From Liolophura sinensis (Eukaryota > Mollusca > Polyplacophora > Chitonida > Chitonidae): a stretch of DNA of 47,059 nucleotides. The DNA is taken from positions 1 to 47,059 of the forward strand of contig NW_027018284.1 of the NCBI RefSeq assembly GCF_032854445.1, read 5' to 3'. The stretch's first letter is position 1; each line of letters starts with the position of its first letter. Under the pieces are notes generated by a model. That model saw nothing but the letters and a program-made list of their open reading frames with translations, did no database searches and was not told the origin of the DNA. Positions 32,701 through 45,463 of the stretch are shown here, piece by piece. The position numbers and the translations under genes were made by a program.

Positions 32701-33980
32701 GCCTGACTGGAAGTGAATTCCAGGCACACAACTGATGGTAAGAATACCCTTCCTAGCATCTAATAGTGCTAGTTTTTGCTTTACACCAGCCCATATCAGA
32801 TCCAAGGAAGGGATTGAAGTCGAATGAAAAATTGTCGTCAACGATGTTGTGTTTCCTTCCTAGCATCTGATAGTGCTAGTGGGAATGAAAAGACCAGCAC
32901 GTACTAGATACAAGGAAGGATGTAAGAGGCAGTGGAAAAAGTATAACACTGGCTGTTTATATGTGGATAAAATGACACCACTCGAAAAGTCTTTAAGCTT
33001 GGATTGACAGTTGAGAAAAATGTGTCTGGCCAGTAGAAGCGTGGAAAATGTTTACTCTATGTGAACTCCTGCTGTGTTTCTTTTCTTAAAATTATCACTG
33101 GTGAGTCCAAAACAAAAGACTAATGAATGAAACGTATATATCCTCCTCTACACAAAGAAGAAATATAGGCATTGGCAGAGTTTGAGCTGTAGACTTTTAG
33201 CCATGCTTCATTAAGTTGTTTGCCGATTTTGATGATTGCTCCACACGCCATCCTAAGCATCTAATAGTGCTAATATAGTTTTTAAAACCAGTATGTACTA
33301 AATACAAAAAAGGCAGCATAGGCTAAATCACGACTACTGTAGCTCCTTCCAGGTGAAATTAGCGGACCTATACATGTAGTAAATATACGACAACTATCCA
33401 AGTATGGGTGGTAGAACTTTTCCTTTCCTAGCATGTGATAGTGCTAATTGAAGATTTACACCAGCATGTAGCACATACAAGGAAGGGAAGACGCCTGACT
33501 GGAAGTGAATTCAAGACACACAACTGATGGTGAGAATACCCTCCCTAGCATTTAAAAGTGCTAGTTTTTGCTTTACACCAGCCCATATCAGATCCAAGGA
33601 AGGGATTGAAGTCGAATGAAAAATTGTCGTCAACGATGTTGTGTTTCCTTCCTAGCATCTGATAGTGCTAGTGGGAATGAAAAGACCAGCACGTACTAGA
33701 TACAAGGAAGGATGTAAGAGGCAGTGGAAAAAGTATAACACTGGCTGTTTATATGTGGGCAAAATGACACCACTCAAAAAGTCTTAAAGCTTGGATTGAC
33801 AGTTGAGAAAAATGTGTCTATCGAGTAGAAGCGTGGAAAATGCTTACTCTGTGTAAATTCCTGCTGTGTTTTCTTTCCTGAAATAATCACTGGTGAGTCT
33901 AAAACAAAAGACTAATGAATGAAACGTATATATCCTCCTCTACACAAAGAAGAAATATAGGCATTGGCAGAGTTTTAGCA
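29405..33980 (+). repeat. Long-range duplication A, left copy
   Basis: Shares many private variants, in the same order, with 36845-41425 at an offset of about 7441 bp: CTGAGGGTAAGAACACC, AATACTGCTAG, GGGAAGAAAAG, CCAGTATGTACTAAATAC, CATATTAGATCTAAGG, AATATTGCTAGTTTTACACC and TACCATTTAAAATTGGCGG. The boundaries are approximate. Confidence 0.8.
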
Positions 33981-34844
33981 GTACACTTTTAGGCATGCTT
34001 TAGACAGTTGTTTGCCGATTTTGATGATTGCTCCACACGCCATCCTAAGCATCTAATAGTGCTAACATAGTTTTTAAAACCAGCACGTACTAGATACAAA
34101 GAAAGACAGCATAGACTAAATCACGACTACTCTTAAGGCTTGGATTGACAGTTGAGAAAAATGTGTCTGGCAAGTAGAAGCGTGGAAAATGTTTACTCTA
34201 TGTGAACTCCTGCTGTGTTTTCTTTCTTGAAATAATCACTGGTGAGTCTAAAACAAAAGACTAATGAATGAAACGTATATATCCTCCTCTACACAAAGAA
34301 GAAATATAGGCATTGGCAGAGTTTTAGCAGTACACTTTTAGGCATGCTTCAGACAGTTGTTTGCCGATTTTGATGATTGCTCCACACGCCATCCTAAGCA
34401 TCTAATAGTGCTAATATAGTTTTTAAAACCAGCACGTACTAGATACAAAGAAAGACAGCATAAACTAAATCACGACTACTGTAGCTCCTTCCAGGTAAAA
34501 TTAGTGGACATATAGATGTAGTAAATATACAACAACTATCCAAGTATTTGTGGTAGAACTTTTCCTTTCCTAGCATGTGATAGTGCTAATTGAAGATTTA
34601 CACCAGCACGTAGCACATACAAGGAAGGGAAGACGCCTGACTGAAAGTGAATTCCAGGCACACAACTGATTTTAAGAATACCCTCCCTAGCATCTAATAG
34701 TGCTAGATTTTGCTTTACACCAACCCATATCAGATCCAAGGAAGGGATTGAAGTCGAATGAAAAATTGTCGTCAACGATGTTGTGTTTCCTTCCTAGCAT
34801 CTGATAGTGCTAGTGGGACTGAAAAGACCAGCACGTACTAGATA
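33703..34844 (+). repeat. Compound 1142-bp unit, copy 3
   Basis: Same junction near 34132, here CTACTCTTAAGGCTTGG with one substitution. It lies far from the other two copies, so the rearranged unit has spread within the array. Confidence 0.88.
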
Positions 34845-36844
34845 CAAGGAAGCATGTAAAAGGCAGTGGAAAAAGTATAACACTGGCTGTTTATATGTGG
34901 GCAAAATGACACCACTCGAAAAGTCTTTAAGCTTGGATTGACAGTTGAGAAAAATGTGTCTGGCAAGTAGAAGAGTGGAAAATGTTTACTCTGTGTGAAT
35001 TCCTGCTGTGTTTCCTTTCTTGAAATTATTACTGGTGAGTCCAGAACAAAAGACTAATGAATGAAACGTATATATCCTCCTCTACACACAGAAAAAATAT
35101 AGCAGATTTAGCAGTACACTTTTAGGCATGCTTCAGACAGTTGTTTGCCGATTTTGATGATTGCTCCACACGCCATCCTAAGCATCTAATAGTGTTTATA
35201 TAGTTTTTAAAACCAGCACGTACTAGATACAAAGAAAGACAGCATAGACTAAATCACGACTACTGTAGCTCCTTCCAGGTAAAATTAGCGGACCTACAGA
35301 TGTAGTAAATATATAACAACTATCCAAGTATGGGTGGTAGAACTTTTCCTTTCCTAGCATGCGATAGTGCTAATTGAAGATTTACACCAGCACGTAGCAC
35401 ATACAAGGAAGGGAAGACGCCTGACTGAAAGTGAATTCCAGGCACACAACTGAGGGTAAGAACACCCTCCCTAGCATCTAATACTGCTAGTTTTTGCTTT
35501 ACACCAGCCCAAATCAGATCCAAGGAAGGGATTGAAGTCGAATGAAAAATTGTCGTCAACGATGTTGTGTTTCCTTCCTAGCATCTGATAGTGCTAGTGG
35601 GAAGAAAAGACCAGCACGTACTAGATACAAGGAAGGATGTAAGAGTCAGTGGAAAAAGTATAACACTGGCTGTTTATATGTGGGTAAAATGACACCACTC
35701 GAAAAGTCTTTAAGCTTGGATTGACAGTTGAGAAAAATGTGTCTGGCCAGTAGAAGCGTGGAAAATGTTTACTCTATGTGAACTCCTGCTGTGTTTCTTT
35801 TCTTGAAATAATCACTGGTGAGTCCAAAACAAAAGACTAATGAATGAAACGTATATATCCTCCTCTACCCAAAGAAGAAATATAGCAGATTTAGCAGTAC
35901 GCTTTTAGGCATGATTCAGACAGTTGTTTGCCGATTTTGATGATTGCTCCACACGCCATCCTAAGCATCTAATAGTGCTAATATAGTTTTTAAAACCAGC
36001 ACGTACTAGATACAAAAAAAGACAGCATAGACTAAATCACGACTACTGTAGCTCCTTCCAGGTAAAATTGGCGGACCTACAGATGTAGTAAATATACAAC
36101 AACTATCCAAGTATGGGTGGTAGAACTTTTCCTTTCCTAGCATGTGATAGTGCTAATTGAAGATTTACACCAGCACGTAGCACATACAAGGAAGGGAAGA
36201 CGCCTGACTGGAAGTGAATTCCAGGCACACAACTGATGGTAAGAATACCCTTCCTAGCATCTAATAGTGCTAGTTTTTGCTTTACACCAGTCCATATCAG
36301 ATCCAAGGAAGGGATTGAAGTCGAATGAAAAATTGTCGTCAACGATGTTGTGTTTCCTTCCTAGCATCTGATAGTGCTAGTGGGAATGAAAAGACCAGCA
36401 CGTACTAGATACAAGGAAGGATGTAAGAGGCAGTGGAAAAAGTATAACACTGGCTGTTTATATGTGGATAAAATGACACCACTCGAAAAGTCTTTAAGCT
36501 TGGATTGACAGTTGAGAAAAATGTGTCTGGCCAGTAGAAGCGTGGAAAATGTTTACTCTATGTGAACTCCTGCTGTGTTTCTTTTCTTAAAATTATCACT
36601 GGTGAGTCCAAAACAAAAGACTAATGAATGAAACGTATATATCCTCCTCTACACACAGAAGAAATATAGCAGTTTTAGCAGTACACTTTTAGGCATGCTT
36701 ATTTCAGTTGTTTGCCGATTTTGATGATTGTTCCACACGCTATCCTAAGCATCTAATAGTGCTAATATAGTTTTTAAAACCAGCACGTACTAGATACAAA
36801 GAAAGACAGCATAGACTAAATCACGACTACTGTAGCTCCTTCCA

Positions 36845-39800
36845 GGTAAAAGTAGCGGACCTACAGATGTAGTAAATATACAACAACTATCCAAGTATGG
36901 GTGGTAGAACTTTTCCTTTCCTAGCATGTGATAGTGCTAATTGAAGATTTACACCAGCACGTAGCACATACAAGGAAGGGAAGACGCCTGACTGGAAGTG
37001 AATTCCAGGCACACAACTGATGGTAAGAACACCCTCCGTAGCATCTAATAGTGCTAGTTTTTGCTTTACACCAGCCCAAATCAGATCCAAGGAAGGGATT
37101 GAAGTCGAATGAAAAATTGTCGTCAACGATGTTGTGTTTCCTTCCTAGCATCTGATAGTGCTAGTGGGAATGAAAAGACCAGCACGTACTAGATACAAGG
37201 AAGGATGTAAGAGGCAGTGGAAAAAGTATAACACTGGCTGTTTATATGTGGGTAAAATGACACCACTCGAAAAGTCTTAAAGCTTGGATTGACAGTTGAG
37301 AAAAATGTGTCTATCGAGTAGAAGCGTGGAAAATGTTTACTCTGTGTGAATTCCTGCTATGTTTCCTTTCTTGAAATAATCACTGGTGAGTCCAAAACAA
37401 AAGACTAATGAATGAAACGTATATATCCTCCTCTACACAAAGAAGAAATATAGCAGTTTTAGCAGTACACTTTTAGGCATGCTTATTTCAGTTGTTTGCC
37501 GATTTTGATGATTGTTCCACACGCCATCCTAAGCATCTAATAGTGCTAATATAGTTTTTAAAACCAGCACGTACTAGATACAAAGAAAGACAGCATAGAC
37601 TAAATCACGACTACTGTAGCTCCTTCCAGGTAAAATTAGCGGACCTATACATGTAGTAAATATATAACAACTATCCAAGTAAGGGTGGTAGAACTTTTCC
37701 TTTCCTAGTATGCGATAGTGCTAATTGAAGATTTACACCAGCACGTAGCACATACAAGGAAGGGAAGACGCCTGACTGAAAGTGAATTCCAGGCACACAA
37801 CTGAGGGTAAGAACACCCTCCCTAGCATCTAATACTGCTAGTTTTTGCTTTACACCAGCCCAAATCAGATCCAAGGAAGGGATTGAAGTCGAATGAAAAA
37901 TTGTCGTCAACGATGTTGTGTTTCCTTCCTAGCATCTGATAGTGCTAGTGGGAAGAAAAGACCAGCACGTACTAGATACAAGGAAGGATGTAAGAGGCAG
38001 TGGAAAAAGTATAACACTGGCTGTTTATATGTGGATAAAATGACACCACTCGAAATGTCTTTAAGCTTGGATTGACAGTTGAGAAAAATGTGTCTGGCAA
38101 GTAGAAGCGTGGAAAATGTTTACTCTATGTGAACTCCTGCTGTGTTTCTTTTCTTAAAATTATCACTGGTGAGTCCAAAACAAAAGACTAATGAATGAAA
38201 CGTATATATCCTCCTCTACACAAAGAAGAAATATAGGCATTGGCAGAGTTTTAGCAGTACACTTTTAGCCATGCTTCATTAAGTTGTTTGCCGATTTTGA
38301 TGATTGCTCCACACGCCATCCTAAGCATCTAATAGTGCTAATATAGTTTTTAAAACCAGTATGTACTAAATACAAAGAAAGACAGCATAGGCTAAATCAC
38401 GACTACTGTAGCTCCTTCCAGGTCAAATTAGCGGACCTATACATGTAGTAAATATACGACAACTATCCAAGTATGGGTGGTAGAACTTTTCCTTTCCTAG
38501 CATGTGATAGTGCTAATTGAAGATTTACACCAGCACGTAGCACATACAAGGAAGGAAGACGCCTGACTGGAAGTGAATTCCAGGCACACAACTGATGGTG
38601 AGAATACCCTCCCTAGCATCTAATAGTGCTAGTTTTTGCTTTACACCAGCCCATATTAGATCTAAGGAAGGGATTGAAGTCGAATGAAAAATTGTCGTCA
38701 ACGATGTTGTGTTTCCTTCCTAGCATCTGATAGTGCTAGTGGGAATGAAAAGACCAGCACGTACCAGATACAAGGAAGGATGTAAGAGGCAGTGGAAAAA
38801 GTATAACACTGGCTGTTTATATGTGGGTAAAATGACACCACTCGAAAAGTCTTAAAGCTTGGATTGACAGTTGAGAAAAATGTGTCTGGCAAGTAGAAGC
38901 GTGGAAAATGTTTACTCTGTGTGAATTCCTGCTGTGTTTCCTTTCCTGAAATAATCACTGGTGAGTCTAAAACAAGAGACTAATGAATGAAACGTATATA
39001 TCCTCCTCTACACAAAGAAGAAATATAGGCATTGGCAGAGTTTTAGCAGTACACTTTTAGCTATGCTTCATTCAGTTTTTTTGCCGATTTGATGATTGCT
39101 CCACACGCCATCCTAAGCATCTAATAGTGCTAATATAGTTTTTAAAACCAGCACGTACTAGATACAAAGAAAAACAGCATAGACTAAATCACGACTACTG
39201 TAGCTCCTTCCAGGTCAATTAGCGGACCTATACATGTAGTAAATATACGACAACTATCCAAGTATGGGTGGTAGAACTTTTCCTTTCCTAGCATGTGATA
39301 GTGCTAATTGAAGATTTACACCAGCACGTAGCACATACAAGAAAGGGAAGACGCCTGACTAGAAGTGAATTCCAGGCACACAACTGATGGTAAGAATACC
39401 CTCCCTAGCATCTAATATTGCTAGTTTTACACCAGCCCATATCAGATCCAAGGAAGGGATTGAAGTCGAATGAAAAATTGTCGTCAACGATGTTGTGTTT
39501 CCTTTCTAGCATCTGATAGTGCTAGTGGGAATGAAAAGACCAGCACGTACTAGATACAAGGAAGGATGTAAGAGGCAGTGGAAAAAGTATAACACTGGCT
39601 GTTTATATGTGGCAAAATGACACCACTCGAAAAATCTTAAAGCTTGGATTGACAGTTGAGAAAAATGTGTCTATCGAGTAGAAGCGTGGAAAATGTTTAC
39701 TCTGTGTGAATTCCTGCTGTGTTTTTCTTTCTTGAAATAATCACTGGTAAGTCTAAAACAAAAGACTAATGAATGAAACGTATATATCCTCCTCTACACA

Positions 39801-41425
39801 AAGAAGAAATATAGCATTGCAGAGTTTAGCAGTACACTTTTAGGCATGCTTCAGACAGTTGTTTGCCGATTTTGATGATTGCTCCACACGCCATCCTAAG
39901 CATCTAATAGTGCTAATATAGTTTTTAAAAACCAGCACGTACTAGATACAAAGAAAGACAGCATAGACTAAATCACGACTACTGTAGCTCCTACCATTTA
40001 AAATTGGCGGATCTACAGATGTAGTAAATATACAACAACTATCCAAGTATGGGTTGTAGAACTTTTCCTTTCCTAGCATGTGATAGTGCTAATTGAAGAT
40101 TTACACCAGCACGTAGCACATACAAGAAGGGAAGACGCCTGACTGGAAGTGAATTCCAGGCACACAACTGATGGTAAGAATACCCTTCCTAGCATCTAAT
40201 AGTGCTAGTTTTTGCTTTACACCAGCCCATATCAGATCCAAGGAAGGGATTGAAGTCGAATGAAAAATTGTCGTCAACGATGTTGTGTTTCCTTCCTAGC
40301 ATCTGATAGTGCTAGTGGGAATGAAAAGACCAGCACGTACTAGATACAAGGAAGGATGTAAGAGGCAGTGGAAAAAGTATAACACTGGCTGTTTATATGT
40401 GGATAAAATGACACCACTCGAAAAGTCTTTAAGGCTTGATTGACAGTTGAGAAAAATGTGTCTGGCCAGTAGAAGCGTGGAAAATGTTTACTCTATGTGA
40501 ACTCCTGCTGTGTTTCTTTTCTTAAAATTATCACTGGTGAGTCCAAAACAAAAGACTAATGAATGAAACGTATATATCCTCCTCTACACAAAGCAGAAAT
40601 ATAGGCATTGGCAGAGTTTGAGCTGTAGACTTTTAGCCATGCTTCATTAAGTTGTTTGCCGATTTTGATGATTGCTCACACGCCATCCTAAGCATCTAAT
40701 AGTGCTAATATAGTTTTTAAAACCAGCATGTACTAAATACAAAAAAGGCAGCATAGGCTAAATCACGACTACTGTAGCTCCTTCCAGGTGAAATTAGCGG
40801 ACCTATACATGTAAGTAAATATACGACAACTATCCAAGTATGGGTGGTAGAACTTTTCCTTTCCTAGCATGTGATAGTGCTAATTGAAGATTTACACCAG
40901 CATGTAGCACATACAAGGAAGGGAAGACGCCTGACTGGAAGTGAATTCAAGACACACAACTGATGGTGAGAATACCCTCCTAGCATTTAAAAGTGCTAGT
41001 TTTTGCTTTACACCAGCCCATATCAGATCCAAGGAAGGGATTGAAGTCGAATGAAAAATTGTCGTCAACGATGTTGTGTTTCCTTCCTAGCATCTGATAG
41101 TGCTAGTGGGAATGAAAGACCAGCACGTACTAGATACAAGGAAGGATGTAAGAGGCAGTGGAAAAAGTATAACACTGGCTGTTTATATGTGGGCAAAATG
41201 ACACCACTCAAAAAGTCTTAAAGCTTGGATTGACAGTTGAGAAAAATGTGTCTATCGAGTAGAAGCGTAGAAAATGCTTACTCTGTGTAAATTCCTGCTG
41301 TGTTTTCTTTCCTGAAATAATCACTGGTGAGTCTAAAACAAAAGACTAATGAATGAAACGTATATATCCTCCTCTACACAAAGAAGAAATATAGGCATTG
41401 GCAGAGTTTTAGCAGTACACTTTTA
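36845..41425 (+). repeat. Long-range duplication A, right copy (indel-rich)
   Basis: The partner of 29405-33980. It differs mainly by one-base indels, many in short homopolymers: near 38554, 39077, 39216, 39612, 39723, 39814-39830, 39930, 40124, 40432, 40676, 40814, 40977 and 41116. The left copy keeps the array consensus at these points. Confidence 0.8.
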
Positions 41426-42299
41426 GGCATGCTTCAGACAGTTGTTTGTAGATTTTGATGATTGTTCCACACGCCATCCTAAGCATCTAATAGTGCTAAT
41501 ATAGATTTTAAAACCAGCACGCACTAGATACAAAGAAAGACAGCATAGACTAAATCACGACTACTGTAGCTCCTTCCAGGTAAAATTAGCGGACCTACAG
41601 ATGTAGTAAATATACGACAACTATCCAAGTATGGGTGGTAGAACTTTTCCTTTCCTAGCATGTGATAGTGCTAATTGAAGATTTACACCAGCACGTAGCA
41701 CATACAAGGAAGGGAAGACGCCTGACTGGAAGTGAATTCAAGGCACACAACTGATGGTGAGAATACCCTCCCTAGCATCTAATAGTGCTAGTTTTTGCTT
41801 TACACCAGCCCATATTAGATCTAAGGAAGGGATTGAGGTCGAATGAAAAATTGTCGTCAACGATGTTGTGTTTCCTTCCTAGCATCTGATAGTGCTAGTG
41901 GGAATGAAAATACCAGCACGTACTAGATACAAGGAAGGATGTAAGAGTCAGTGGAAAAAGTATAACACTGGCTGTTTATTGTGGGTAAAATGACACCTCT
42001 CGAAAAGTCTTTAAGCTTGGATTGACAGTTGAGAAAAATGTGTCTGGCAAGTAGAAGCGTGGAAAATGTTTACTCTATGTGAACTCCTGCTGTGTTTCTT
42101 TTCTTGAAATAATCACTGGTGAGTCCAAAACAAAAGACTAATTAATGAAACGTATATATCCTCCTCTACACAAAGAAGAAATATAGCAGATTTAGCAGTA
42201 CGCTTTTAGGCATGCTTTAGACAGTTGTTTGCCGATTTTGATGATTGCTCCACACGCCATCCTAAGCATCTAATAGTGCTAATATAGTTTTTAAAACCA

Positions 42300-43895
42300 G
42301 CACGTACTAGATACAAAGAAAGACAGCATAGACTAAATCACGACTACTGTAGCTCCTACCATTTAAAATTGGCGGACCTACAGATGTAGTAAATATACAA
42401 CAACTATCCAAGTATGGGTGGTAGAACTTTTCCTTTCCTAGCATGTGATAGTGCTAATTGAAGATTTACACCAGCACGTAGCACATACAAGGAAGGGAAG
42501 ACGCCTGACTGGAAGTGAATTCCAGGCACACAACTGATGGTAAGAATACCCTTCCTAGCATCTAATAGTGCTAGATTTTGCTTTACACCAGCCCATATCA
42601 GATCCAAGGAAGGGATTGAATTCGAATGAAAAATTGTCGTCAACGATGTTGTGTTTCCTTCCTAGCATCTGATAGTGCTAGTGGGAATGAAAAGACCAGC
42701 ACGTACTAGATACAAGGAAGGATGTAATAGGCATTGGAAAAAGTATAACACTGGCTGTTTATATGTGGGGAAAATGACACCACTCGAAAAGTCTTAAAGC
42801 TTGGATTGACAGCTGAGAAAAATGTGTCTATCGAGTAGAAGCGTGGAAAATGTTTACTGTGTGTGAATTCCTGCTGTGTTTCCTTTCTTGAAATAATCAC
42901 TGGTGAGTCTAAAACAAAAGACTAATGAATGAAACGTATATATCCTCCTCTACACAAAGAAGAAATATAGGCATTGGCAGAGTTTTAGCAGTACACTTTT
43001 AGGCATGCTTCAGACAGTTGTTTGCTGATTTTAATGATTGCTCCACACGCCATCCTAAGCATCTAATAGTGCTAATATAGTTTTTAAAACCAGCATGTAC
43101 TAGATACAAAGAAAGACAGCATAGACTAAATCACGACTACTGTAGCTCCTTCCAGGTAAAATTAGCGGACCTACAGATGTAGTAAATATACAACAACTAT
43201 CCAAGTATGGGTGGTAGAACTTTTCCTTTCCTAGCATGTGATAGTGCTAATTGAAGATTTACACCAGCACGTAGCACATACAAGGAAGGGAAGACGCCTG
43301 ACTGGAAGTGAATTCCAGGCACACAACTGATGGGTAAGAATACCCTCCCTAGCATCTAATAGTGCTAGTTTTTGCTTTACACCAGCCCATATCAGATCCA
43401 AGGAAGGGATTGAAGTCGAATGAAAAATTGTCGTCAACGATGTTGTGTTTCCTTCCTAGCATCTGATAGTGCTAGTGGGAATGAAAAGACCAGCACGTAC
43501 TAGATACAAGGAAGGATGTAAGAGGCAGTGGAAAAAGTATAACATTGGCTGTTTATATGTGGGAAAAATGACACCACTCGAAAAGTCTTAAAGCTTGGAT
43601 TGACAGTTGAGAAAAATGTGTCTGGCCAGTAGAAGCGTGGAAAATGTTTACTGTGTGTGAATTCCAGCTGTGTTTCCTTTCTTGAAATTATCACTGGTGA
43701 GTGTAAAACAAAAGACTAATGAATTAAACGTAAATATCCTCCTCTACACAAAGAAGAAATATAGGCATTGGCAGAGTTTTAGCAGTACACTTTAAGGCAT
43801 GCTTCAGACAGTTGTTTGCCGATTTTGATGATTGCTCCACACGCCATCCTAAGCAGCTAATAGTGCTAATATAGTTTTTAAAACCAGCACGTACT
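42300..43895 (+). repeat. Long-range duplication B, left copy
   Basis: Nearly identical to 45464-47059 at an offset of about 3164 bp. Shared private variants include TACCATTTAAAATTGG, GAATTCGAATG, GTAATAGGCATTGG, TTTGCTGATTTTAATGATTG, GTGAGTGTAAAAC and AAGCAGCTAATAG. Identity may start somewhat earlier and continue past the window. Confidence 0.78.
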
Positions 43896-45463
43896 AGATA
43901 CAAAGAAAGACAGCATAGACTAAATCACGACTACTGTAGCTCCTTCCAGGTCAAATTAGCGGACCTATACATGTAGTAAATATACGACAACTATCCAAGT
44001 ATTGGTGGTAGAACTTTTCCTTTCCTAGCATGTGATAGTGCTAATTGAAGATTTACACCAGCACGTAGCACATACAAGGAAGGGAAGACGCCTGACTGGA
44101 AGTGAATTCCAGGCACACAACTGATGGTAAGAATACCCTCCCTAGCATCTAATAGTGCTAGTTTTTGCTTTACACCAGCCCATATCAGATCCAATGAAGG
44201 GATTGAAGTCGAATGAAAAATTGTCGTCAACGATGTTGTGTTTCCTTCCTAGCATCTGATAGTGCTAGTGGGAATGAAAAGACCAGCACGTACCAGATAC
44301 AAGGAAGGACGTAAGAGGCAGTGGAAAAAGTATAACACTGGCTGTTTACATGTGGGGAAAATGACACCACTCGAAAAGTCTTAAAGCTTGGATTGACAGT
44401 TGAGAAAAATGTGTCTGGCAATTAGAAGCGTGGAAAATGTTTACTCTGTGTGAATTCCTGCTGTGTTTCCTTTCTTGAAATTATTACTGGTGAGTCCAAA
44501 ACAAAAGACTAATGAATGAAACGTATATATCCTCCTCTACACAAAGAAGAAATATAGGCATTGGCAGAGTTTTAGCAGTACACTTTTAGCTATGCTTCAT
44601 TCAGTTTTTTGCCGATTTTGATGATTGCTCCACACGCCATCCTAAGCATCTAATAGTGCTAATATAGTTTTTAAAACCAGCACGTACTAGATACAAAGAA
44701 AAACAGCATAGACTAAATCACGACTACTGTAGCTCCTTCCAGGTGAAATTAGCGGACCTATACATGTAGTAAATATACGACAACTATCCAAGTATGGGTG
44801 GTAGAACTTTTCCTTTCCTAGCATGTGATAGTGCTAATTGAAGATTTACACCAGCACGTAGCACATACAAGGAAGGGAAGACGCCTGACTGGAAGTGAAT
44901 TCAAGCCACACAACTGATGGTAAGAATATCCTCCCTAGCATCTAATAGTGCTAGTTTTTGCTTTACACCAGCCCATATCAGATCCAAGGAAGGGATTGAA
45001 GTCGAATGAAAAATTGTCGTCAACGATGTTGTGTTTCCTTCCTAGCATCTGATAGTGCTAGTGGGAATGAAAAGACCAGCACGTACCAGATACAAGGAAG
45101 GATGTAAGAGGCAGTGGAAAAAGTATAACACTGGCTGTTTATATGTGGGGAAAATGACACCACTCGAAAAGTCTTAAAGCTTGGATTGACAGTTCAGAAA
45201 AATGTGTCTGGCAAGTAGAAGCGTGGAAAATGTTTACTGTGTGTGAATTCCTGCTGAGTTTCCTTTCTTGAAATTATTACTGGTGAGTCCAAAACAAAAG
45301 ACTAATGAATGAAACGTATATATCCTCCTCTACACAAAGAAGAAATATAGCAGATTTAGCAGTACGCTTTTAGGCATGCTTTAGACAGTTGTTTGCCGAT
45401 TTTGATGATTGCTCCACACGCCATCCTAAGCATCTAATAGTGCTAATATAGTTTTTAAAACCA

